This document shows positions 52,736-62,416 of a stretch of DNA of 64,000 nucleotides, in pieces. Made by a program: the position numbers and the translations under genes. A model generated the notes under the pieces. The model searched no databases. It had not been told where the DNA came from and was given only the letters and a program-made list of their open reading frames with translations. Every line of letters starts with the position of its first letter. Within the stretch, counting starts at the first letter, position 1. Source of the stretch: Aradus depressus (lineage: Eukaryota; Arthropoda; Insecta; Hemiptera; Aradidae); assembly GCA_963662175.1 (NCBI GenBank), contig OY759227.1, positions 2,078,501-2,142,500 on the forward strand, written 5' to 3'.

Positions 52736-53084
52736 AAGTGCTGCGAATGTTGACATTTTTATGAGCGATTTCATTTTACCATTACACATTAATTCATTCA
52801 TGTTAAGTATTCACATGTTGTTTCATGTTATTTTATATGAAAAAGATTCGAATTTTGTGTGAAATGTTGTCAATTTTCTTGCAAACTTGAGCTTTGTTTC
52901 GAAAAAAAAAAACATAAAAATAATCACTCAATATTTTGAAATTGTATGATGAATAATGAATATGAATAGGGTTGTAGACGATGATATCATGTAGATATTT
53001 TCTTGCGTGTATTTTTTTTTTTTGTGTGATTGAATTTTTATCTTAACATGTTTATATGAGAATAGGTTAGGTTAGGTTTTATGA

Positions 53085-53350
53085 CACATGCCCGGGCTTT
53101 AACTACGAGATCATATCGCCTATTACCAGAGCGCTCTTTCGTCACTCTGGTGGACATGAGCCCGACTCTACTGTGAGAGTCCTAAATTTTGCCTACCCTA
53201 AATTTTTTTCACCTAGGGTAGGGGGGTCTTTAACGAGTACCTGACATCGTACAGGCTCGGGACCATTGCTTAACGTCCCATCCAAAGGACAGCATGCTTT
53301 AGTTTATTTTACCTCCCAGATAAAATAAACTAAGGGCCCCGGTCGGGTTA
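53085..53350 (-). repeat. SINE copy S1, head truncated, forms the palindrome spacer
   Basis: Shares its body and TTAGG-type units with the SINEs at 58932-59404 and 61744-62067. The tRNA-like head is missing: the sequence switches at ACGAA (53350-53354) into the inverted arm. The unique centre 53142-53350 (209 bases) includes a small hairpin (AGTTTATTTTACC...AAAATAAACT). Confidence 0.8.
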
Positions 53351-53755
53351 CGAAAGAGCGCTCTGGTAATAGGCGATATGATCTCGTAGTTAAAGCCCGG
53401 GCATGTGTCATAAAACCTAACCTAACCTATTCTCATATAAACATGTTAAGATAAAAATTCAATCACACAAAAAAAAAAAATACACGCAAGAAAATATCTA
53501 CATGATATCATCGTCTACAACCCTATTCATATTCATTATTCATCATACAATTTCAAAATATTGAGTGATTATTTTTATGTTTTTTTTTTCGAAACAAAGC
53601 TCAAGTTTGCAAGAACATTGACAACATTTCACACAAAATTCGAATCTTTTTCATATAAAATAACATGAAACAACATGTGAATACTTAACATGAATGAATT
53701 AATGTGTAATGGTAAAATGAAATCGCTCATAAAAATGTCAACATTCGCAGCACTT

Positions 53756-54040
53756 CTATGATCTATGATCTAAACACATGGCTTTCTGGCAGGTTGAGCA
53801 TAAATGTTTAGTTTTCTTGTCTTCTTTTCGGTCGCAGAAGCAACATCGAACTTTCTTTCTCAAAATGCTTACTACTTGTGAGGTAGATGCATCACATATT
53901 GAAGAGTGGTGGTGCCACTTCATGTTCTTCAATATGACTTCAGTATCAGAAGCTTGTCCTCCAAAGTACTCATCATTCTCTTCCATCTGAACCAAAAGAT
54001 CTCTAATATCTTCTTCACTCAATTTACGTCTTTTAGACAT
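53756..54040 (-). CDS. piggyBac-derived ORF without catalytic core (right arm)
   Basis: Encodes the same 94 residues as 52451-52735, in mirror position. The absence of any amino-acid change shows that the duplication is young or under conversion. A fragment of the Cys-rich end is present again at 61299-61413. Confidence 0.75.
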   Translation of the reverse strand: MSKRRKLSEEDIRDLLVQMEENDEYFGGQASDTEVILKNMKWHHHSSICDASTSQVVSILRKKVRCCFCDRKEDKKTKHLCSTCQKAMCLDHRS

Positions 54041-55536
54041 TTTGAGCGCAAAATCAACAAATAAAAAAACTGACAAAAACGACACTTCACGAAACTCAAA
54101 TAAGGAGAAAAACACTGGTCGATAACTCCCCGGTGGGGCCTGACTGACCCCTACTTACATAGACTACTTCACTACACGAAAGCCGAGAACGTAATAAACT
54201 GAGTATCGACTGAAGCATCAGAAGCAGTGCTGGGGGGTAATATAGGAGGGAGCAAGAGGCGCACGGCCTGCAGTATTCAACATGTAAACAAACTACAAAG
54301 TGCGGCTGGGGTCCATCAGAAAACTATGTATGAAATTTCGTGAGAATCCGACCATTAGTTATTGAGCTAGCACTATATTTATACTTAGGCCCCCTCAACC
54401 CCCTTCCATTCAACATTTTGTGACGATATACACCCTATTTTTTTATTTGGCCTTCAAGAATACTACATGTGAAATTCCATGACAATCCGATCCATTGATG
54501 AGCTAGCATTATATTTATACTTAGGCCTACACAACCCCCCTCTCCCGTTCACAATTGTGTGACATCACACACCCTTTTTTTTATTTGGGCTTTAAGAATA
54601 CTACGTATGGAATTTCGTGAGAATCCGACCATTAGTTATTGAGCTAGCACTATATTTATACTCAGGCCCCCTCAACCCCCCTCCATTCAAAATTTTGTGA
54701 CGATACATAGCTCATTATTCAATCGGGCTCGAAAAGATGCTACACGTGAAGTTTCATGCAAATCTGTCCAGCAATTTGGGCTTGTTGCTGGAACAAACCC
54801 ACACACAATCAAACCCCGTTTCAGCTTTATTAATATAGACCAGCAGTAATACCCGGCGTTGGCCGGGGAACGTTGACTTTTCTCCAAATATCTCTTTTTC
54901 GAATCCTATTCAATTCTTCGACAGTACATTCATGATGTTATAATTTTTAATTATTCATATGGAATAAGGCTTATAGTCTTTCAACATCGGACACAACAGT
55001 TAGTAAGTTTTTAGGACCCCTAAGCACCACAACTAATATATGCCTTTGAATGGCGGAAACCACAGCTAGTGAATACCACAGCCAGTATGTGTCTTGCAAC
55101 TGCGCACTCCACAGCTAGTACGTAGTTAGGATCTCTGGGCATCACAGCTAGTATGTGCCTTGCAACGGCGGAACCCACAGCTAGTACGTAGTTAAGACCA
55201 CTGAGCTCCCCAGTTAGTATGTGAGTATTAAGGAAATGGGGCTTCTGGACCAGTTGCCCCCTCATGACATTTTACCCCATGGGGTTACGTGACCCATCAC
55301 CCGCACCACCACTCTTCCCCCCTCCTCCCCAGATCCGAATCAATTAACTTACTTAGCATCTCTACTATATTCCAATCCTCGTTTATAGCGGCCAAAACAA
55401 TTTCTTTCTCCTTCCACCAACCGTCCTCTACTGTAATTGCTTTCCTAACCTTCTCAAATCCCCGCACAATTCGGACAACGGTCAATCCATCCCAATATTC
55501 TGCTCTCCACTTCTACTTATCCAATATCATATCAAG

Positions 55537-55537
<1 letters not shown>

Positions 55538-55567
<30 letters not shown>
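55538..55567 (+). repeat. Homopolymer run of 30 C
   Basis: The counterpart of the G run at 51186-51214. Confidence 0.85.
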
Positions 55568-55568
<1 letters not shown>

Positions 55569-56570
55569 TCAACATTTCTTTCTGATTCAAACCACTTCTA
55601 TCCCACCTCACTATCCCTCTAAACCTTTCACTCAGACATACCTACACACTTGCATATACCATCACCCAAGGGATTTTCTTTATTCACCATATTGTATACA
55701 AATTTAAATGTTACTCCCTACCTAAACCGCAAGGTCAACATCCACAGTTCTCGTCGATATTTAGATTCGCATTTTCAATATTACTTTACCATCACTATTT
55801 TTACGACTAATAACCTACAATCTAGCAGGAACTTAAATCACACAGACACCCCCCTGCACAACACTACTCCGGATATATTCAGAACCCACTCCCACACATC
55901 TGAGCATCAATAGAACTCTAACCTATGACCCCTGCTGTGTAGGCTCACTGACATTGGTACCTGTCAACCCATCTTCATAACTGCAAAAGCCGGGGGTAAT
56001 TTCATATTCAAGTATTTTTCTTAAGATTTCGAACTGATGAAGGAAAGACTCTAGACCCCTTCATCACAAACGATGTCAGTTAAAAAACTAGTTTATAACA
56101 CAATCCCCCAACATACAAGAATCATATAAGGTGTGTCCATAGACTACAATAGGAACTCTTATATAGCCATCCTAAGAAGTCTTTGAAAACTTTACTCACT
56201 TAGCCGGATAATTATATATAGTAGAGATACTAATATTTTTTGAATGGTAGGCCTTGTAACATTTCATTATCAGAGATTAGCTGCGATGTACTTTTCTACA
56301 AATCAGAGACTATGCATACTTCCTACAATAGAATCCTTCCGAGAGATCCAATATATCGTCACTACACAACACTTCACAAAAATGCGGAATTGTTCACCTA
56401 TTCCTATACACATCACTCAACTGCAACTTCCCCAAATCTAAACTCAGAAGTCGCTCGGACACATTTTAAAAACCCCACCACTCTTCAATATACTTCCTTA
56501 GCTAAATTATTTCCCGGTTTTCCTGTATAGTATATTTTAAACCAATCTCCTACCCACACACACATATATA

Positions 56571-57574
56571 TTGTAATGTTCTATATAACCATACATCAAG
56601 TTAAAAAAAAAGAAAGTGTATTGTCAAGGTACGATGATCAAAGTAGCCACGCCCATCTCAATGGAAAGTGAGGTTATACAAGGGTTATCAAAATTGATAT
56701 GTAAGAAATATGATGTCATGGATGAAATTTAATGGTTTGGTTATTTTAACTATAACAAATATTGTTATAATGATGTAAAAAATTTGTGAAAAAAAAATTA
56801 TAAAAAAAAGGCATAATTACTATTATGAACCAATGAAAGGTTGGATTAGAGAGAAAAAAAGAGATGGTTGGGCTATGTTCCAGTTGATAACAGTCGTTGT
56901 GCAGAAGTTAGAGTGGAGAGTCGATGTCAGAGTGAGAATTTAGAGGCCATATGGGCAGGTGGTGTTGAGAAATGAATGTGGAAAGTTGAGTTTTTTTTAT
57001 ATGAGGACAGAGTGGAGAACAGGGTGATGTTGTGTCTATAAGTAAGAAAAAAGATGGTGATGAGAGGTGGGAGTGACACGGAGAAGTGAGAGGTGGAGAA
57101 ATGAAATTGGACCGTGGGCAGAGACAAGAAGAAGCCATTTGAGACGCCTCTGAAATCCACACCATCAATTGGGACGCAAGCTAGCCACAGGACCACATGA
57201 GGAAATAATTACGGCATGCGTCTACGTTTTTTATGTGTAAATCAAGTTACTAACCCTATTAAATTAAGTTGTTAAAAAAAATATTTTTTTTTAAATCAAC
57301 AAATATTTTATAAATGTAACTTCTTGTATATTTTTATTATTTATTTTGAAACCAGATAAATTCTAATTTCTTAGAATTTTATTATTGGTCTTATAGTAAG
57401 TTAGAAGAATGAGAACCGTTGCATAATTGTCGTTCCATAAAGGGACTAAATTTAAATGTTGATGGAAAATTAAAAACTGAAGTAATGTCCGTCACATAAA
57501 TGTCGCAGCGAACAGGGACTTGAAAAATATTGTCATAGTAAAAATTAGAATCAATACAAAAAAAAATTGTAACA
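56571..57574 (+). repeat. Candidate LTR of a decayed gypsy-like element, includes module R4
   Basis: Begins near TGTAATG and ends with AACA directly before a primer-binding-like site. 57050-57530 is the reverse complement of 11035-11460 (module R1). 56980-57070 is the reverse complement of the TATA-bearing segments of R2 and R3. 56720-56835 recurs at 62285-62416. The LTR assignment depends on the PBS and the downstream gag and is uncertain. Confidence 0.5.
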
Positions 57575-57575
57575 A

Positions 57576-57591
57576 TTGGCGCTCGTAACAG
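57576..57591 (+). promoter_or_regulatory. Primer-binding-site-like sequence
   Basis: TTGGCGCTCGTAACAG, placed like the site at 27252-27270 in the intact gypsy element: after a CA end and about 150 bases before a gag-like ATG. Confidence 0.5.
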
Positions 57592-57726
57592 AAAGGCAAA
57601 TTAATTAATTGTATTCATGTATAAATTGCTCAAAATTGTAAAATTAGTAATATAAAAGAAAATATAACTGTAAAAAAAGTAATTTGTAAGTTTAATTAAA
57701 AAAAAAAATCATTGTAAGCGTCCAAA

Positions 57727-58628
57727 ATGGCGGATCATAGTGTAGAGGGTTCTGATGCCATTATTCTGAATAAAGATGGTGGACAAGTAGGATGGGGAGA
57801 CATATGGAATAATAAAAGTAATATAATTAAAATGTTGCAACAAATCATGGCCCAAAATGCAATAAATAATATGAATATGTTGGAATTAAAAAAACAAAAT
57901 GAAAATAGTATTTCGGAATAATATTTAAAAATGAGTTTAAAAAACAAAACAAATTAACTAAAATTGTATGTCTGAATTAAAATATCAAATAGAACTAACA
58001 AATAAAAACATATCTGATATAAACAAGAGACATGAAATGGCATTTTCTAAATTAGATAGAAAATTAGAACAAACTAATAACACTATTGATAATTTTAAAA
58101 AAGAAGTGAAAGATGAAATTTACCAACAAAATAATAAAGCAAACAAAGTAATAGCGGAAAGAAAAACGGATTTCGTGGAGGATGAGAAAAAATGTAAAAA
58201 TAAATTACTAACTAATTGGTGATAAGAAATTAAGCGAAATAGGCAAGGCTCAGCAAAATGAGTTAGAAATAATGAAAAGTAAATTGAAAAGAAATACGAG
58301 TGAGAATAGGCAGGGAAATAGAGAAATAAAAAAAAATATAAAAATAAATAAGGTGGTAGATAAATTTAGATATATTAAAATTAAAATAACAAGAAGTAGT
58401 GTTGTACAAATACCTAATCAAGAACACAATAATAACAATAGCAATAATTATAAAAATCGAAAGACCCCAAATTTCAAGCATAATACTAAGAAAAATAATT
58501 TTAAAAATTCGAGAGAATTGTATTTAAGTCAAAGAAATGAACAAAAATATAGAAAGGTGATTGTAAATAATAGCCAGGAATTTAGAAAAATAGATCTTAA
58601 AAAAATTAACTACAAAAAAAATAAATAA
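57727..58628 (+). pseudogene. gypsy-like coiled-coil gag remnant
   Basis: ATG 57727 begins MADHSVEGSDAI. Frames broken by stops at 57919-57921 and about 57954, and by shifts near 58222, give a Lys/Asn/Glu-rich coiled coil (NISDINKRHEMAFSKLDRKLEQ, TIDNFKKEVKDEIYQQ). The layout is like the amino half of the Gag at 25951-27081. There is no capsid or Pol sequence after it, so the element is truncated. Confidence 0.55.
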
Positions 58629-58931
58629 ATAATGTGTTCAAACTGTTGGAAAATCTAAAGTGTTAGTCAGAAAATTGCATGTCTCGGATAATAGCATAAA
58701 ACTATAAATAAAAACATAAAATAAAATAAAAATAAAAAAATATTGAACGTAATAAAAAATGATAAGTGTCATCGATGTTTACGTCAAAAGAATAAAATAT
58801 GATAACAAGTAAAATATATTATCCATTCAATATAGGAGTTTTGTATGCTAAGGGAAATATGTGTAGGGTTTGAGTAAATGAAAGGAAATTTAAAAAAAAT
58901 AAGCATAGTAGTCCGATTTTATTTAAAAAAA
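58629..58931. other. AT-rich non-coding stretch
   Basis: Nothing recognised. Confidence 0.4.
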
Positions 58932-59404
58932 AAAAATAATAATAATCACTCAATATTTTGAAATTGTATGATAAATAATGAATATGAATAGGGTTGTAGA
59001 CGATGATATCATGTAGATATTTTCTTGCGTGTATTTTTTTTTTGTGTGATTGAATTTTTATCTAAACATGTTTATATGAGAATAGGTTAGGTTAGGTTTT
59101 ATGACACATGCCCGGGCTTTAACTACGAGATCATATCGCCTACTACCAGAGCGCTCTTTCGTCACTCTGGTGGACATGAGCCCGACTCTATTGTGGGAGT
59201 CCTAAATTTTGCCTACCCTAAATTTTTTTCACCTAGGGTAGGGGTCTTTAACGAGTACCATTGCTTAACGTCCCATCCCAAGGACAGCGTGCTTTAGTTT
59301 ATTTTACCTCCCAGATAAAATAAACTAAGGGCCCCGGTCGGGTTATCTACCCACGTTCTTGAGCTCAGAAGTCAAGCACGCATACCGCTGAGCTACCGGC
59401 GCCC
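58932..59404 (-). repeat. tRNA-derived SINE copy S2 with 3' extension
   Basis: On the minus strand the tRNA-like head starts at about 59404 (GGCGCCGGTAGCTCAG). The body follows, then units AACCTAACCT near 59086-59098, and a further 150 bases (58932-59085) that are also attached to the other copies. Its head reads GCGGTAT where S3 reads GTGGTAT, a single difference within the A box. Confidence 0.78.
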
Positions 59405-60035
59405 TACATGAGAATATGTATAATTTTTATGAATAAAGATATAATATTTATAGTGGTCTGATTCTAACTTATAAAAAAATCTCGAAATAATATTTGAGAA
59501 TAATAACAAATTTATATGTAAATAATGTTTATAGCATGGCTGGCTTTCTGCTCTAATCGTATTTGCTATTTTTAAACGTTTTTAAATAAAAACATATTAA
59601 TTATAAATATTTTAATCTAAGTTTTTTTTTATTACTATTTAGAATAATTAATAACAACAATAAAGTGTACAGACTATTTATTCGGTTGATATATTTTTTT
59701 GCATGCGTTTTGTGTTGAGCTTGGTTGTTGAAAAAAAAATAAAAAAAAAAAATATATATATACAACATTGTAAAAAAAAAATATATTTTTTTAAACGTAG
59801 CTATCGACAAAATTGGGCCTTGTTGATTTAGGAAGATTAGCGTTTTTACGTAAGCGAGCAAAATTCACCCATAATTGGTTTTGAGAGCAGACACTTGCTC
59901 GTAGTTTCAGAATAATAAATCGATAAAAATATATCCTCGAATGCATAAATAAAAAAATAAAGAAGCATAAAAAAGGTATACCACGAAACCTGACGTAATT
60001 TCTGTGTAAAAATAAAAACAAATGAAAATTTAAAT
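59405..60035. other. AT-rich non-coding stretch
   Basis: Poly-A and TA tracts; no gene recognised. Confidence 0.4.
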
Positions 60036-60467
60036 AAAAGGATGCTGCAAGAATATTTTATGAAAAATATTATCTTGGATGCATTATAGCCTAATTATAA
60101 CAGTAAATAGAGAAATAAAGTTCGTGAAACTCAATTAGAAGAAACTAAACGAAAAGGAAATAAGGATAAATAGATGAATAAACGAATAAAATAAAATAAT
60201 TTGTCCTAGTTGTACCTGGTTTTTGAAGTAATAGTGGATAGAAATAAATGAAAAAAAATATGAATAGAGAAAAATAATTATGATCTTGATAGATGAAATA
60301 TTAAATAAAAAAATAGAATAAAGGAAGTAAATAAATAAGAAAGAAAAATCAGAAAATAAGTGTGAGTTGTAATTGATTAATAAGAAAGAAGGAGTTAATG
60401 AATGAATATAGAATTTTTAGGCGTAGGCCTGTATTGAAGGAAATTTAGTCTGAGTATATTTTTTTAG
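60036..60467 (-). repeat. Outer segment X of the inverted duplication, right copy
   Basis: The reverse complement of 49977-50402. In the left half of the window this segment lies directly beside arm Y; here it is 3.7 kb away from arm Y'. Confidence 0.88.
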
Positions 60468-61070
60468 TAGTAGGCAAGGATCCAATAGAGATCGAGAAGG
60501 TTTAAAGAAATACCGGGGTGTTATTTATTGAACTGATTATTATATTTATTGTTGTTGGAAAATCGTATGGAAATTATTTGTTATCTGTTGGATTTTTGAA
60601 TGTTGCATTATGCGTATGGAGAATGAAGAAGTTGTTGGTAGAAGAAATGATTAAGTTAAAGTAATTGTTTTAAAATAAAAATATAATATTCCTAGTTTCG
60701 TAAAATAATAATAAAGTAAGTTGAACATAAATATAATGATAAAATTATTTTTTGCTCTCAATATAATATTATTGTAAATTTACCTTCGTAAAGAGTAATC
60801 CAATAAATAGAAACATTTGATATAACCTTACAAAAAACTATGATAACAGCTCTGTTTTAGAAAACTTGGCACAAATCTTGAAGTAAATAATAAGATTAGG
60901 ATAACTCTAGTATCAATCGTAAGAATTAAGAAACTTTGTTACACTGATGCACTTTAAATGAAATAATGAATTGTGGTTAACACAAAATGTAGATTCACAA
61001 TATTCAGTGAAGTTCTGGGATAATAAGGTTGGGTTAAGTCGAAAGTCTATCCAAACTAAGAAATATATAT

Positions 61071-61121
<51 letters not shown>

Positions 61122-61262
61122 ATTATAATTGACTTCCTGAAGGATTGGTTTAAAATGTATCGGAATGAAACAAATGAATTGATGAATTACCTGGTAGGTA
61201 GAACGATGTGATTTCCTTAACGAGCTATCTATGTTCAAGGGTGATTAGATAAATTGGATGTA
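60468..61262. other. Non-coding stretch with an AT microsatellite
   Basis: An AT dinucleotide array at about 61074-61118. No gene. Confidence 0.6.
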
Positions 61263-61276
61263 AATATGTAGATGTT

Positions 61277-62067
61277 AGGTTAGGTTTTATGACTCATGCT
61301 AAGCATTTTGAGAAAGAAAGTTCGATGTTGCTTCTGCGACCGAAAAGAAGACAAGAAAACTAAATATTTATGCTCAACCTGCCAGAAAGCCATGTGTTTA
61401 GATCATAGATCATAGAAGTGCTGCGAATGTTGACATTTTTATGAGCGATTTCATTTTACCATTACACATTAATTCATTCATGTTAAGTATTCACATGTTG
61501 TTTCATGTTATTTTATATGAAAAAGATTCGAATTTTGTGTGAAATGTTGTCAATTTTCTTGCAAACTTGAGCTTTGTTTAGAAAAAAAAAAACATAAAAA
61601 TAATCACTCAATATTTTGAAATTGTATGATGAATAATGAATATGAATAGGGTTGTAGACGATGATATCATGTAGATATTTTCTTGCGTGTATTTTTTTTT
61701 TTTGTGTGATTGAATTTTTATCTAAACATGTTTATATGAGAATAGGTTAGGTTAGGTTTTATGACACATGCCCGGGCTTTAACTACGAGATCATATCGCC
61801 TACTACCAGAGCGCTCTTTCGTCACTCTGGTGGACATGAGCCCGACTCTACTGTGGGAGTCCTAAACTTTGCCTACCCTAAATTTTTATTCATCTAGGAT
61901 AGGGGTCTTTAACGAGTACCATTGCTTAACGTCCCATCCCAAGGACAGCGTACTTAAGTTTATTTTACCTCCCAGATAAAATAAACTAAGGGCCTCGGTC
62001 GGGCTACGAACCTACAACCTTGAGCTCAGAAGTCAAGCACGCATACCACTGAGCTACCGGCGCCCTC
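61277..62067 (-). mobile_element. Composite SINE copy S3 carrying piggyBac sequence
   Basis: Flanked by the 14-bp direct repeat AATATGTAGATGTT (61263-61276 and 62068-62081). On the minus strand it starts with a tRNA-like head (A box TAGCTCAGTGGTA, complement of 62045-62057; B box GGTTCGTAGCC, complement of 62002-62012). The SINE body and TTAGG-type units (about 61744-61758) follow. It then continues through the DNA that lies beside the SINE in the palindrome, including the Cys-rich end of the piggyBac ORF (61299-61413). The unit ends with a second short SINE tail (61277-61298). Confidence 0.8.
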
Positions 62068-62081
62068 AATATGTAGATGTT

Positions 62082-62416
62082 GCTTTTTCAAGTATTATAT
62101 CCAAATAATAAAGTAGTTTGCACTTATGGAAGCTCAATTCTAATCGGACAAACGCTAACGGACCACGTCGCCATTTCGAGTGTAGATAGGGACGCTTACT
62201 TATCAGAAAATGTAACAAGAACCCATATGTAAATCAATTGTTTGTAACTTGGCAACTATAATGTAAAATGTAATAGTAAAAAAAAAAATTAGGAAATTTA
62301 ATTGTTTGGTTATTTTAACTATAAAAAATATTGTTATATGATGTGGAATAAGTATTTTGTAAAAATTTGTGAAAAAAAAATAATTATAAAAAAAGGTATA
62401 ATTATTATTATGAACC
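62082..62416. other. Non-coding; copy of an LTR-like segment
   Basis: 62285-62416 matches 56720-56835 (TTGGTTATTTTAACTATAA...). It ends GAACCAA exactly where the LINE sequence begins. Confidence 0.6.

Larger units (their letters stand above)
50403..53141 (+). repeat. Left arm Y of a large palindrome
   Basis: The reverse complement of 53351-56351. In its inner part positions pair to a sum of about 106,491, in its outer part to about 106,753, because the left arm lacks about 262 bases (right-arm positions near 55165-55435). Arms differ also by single bases, such as CTAG (51648-51651) against CTGG in the right arm. It contains repeat family G, a Helitron end, tandem repeats, a piggyBac-derived ORF and a SINE. 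Confidence 0.9.
53351..56351 (-). repeat. Right arm Y' of the palindrome
   Basis: Pairs with 50403-53141. It carries about 262 bases absent from the left arm (near 55165-55435). Beyond 56351 the left arm's next segment is found only at 60036-60467, so 3.7 kb here have no counterpart on the left. Confidence 0.9.

Noticed and set aside
50403..56351. Palindrome as a pure sequencing artefact
   Set aside because: Arms differ by a 262-base indel and single bases and have a 209-base spacer, which simple missed-adapter reads would not give. An assembly error is not fully excluded.
62002..62064. A tRNA gene on the minus strand
   Set aside because: A and B boxes are present, but the sequence continues into a repeated body with copies elsewhere and a target duplication: it is a SINE head.
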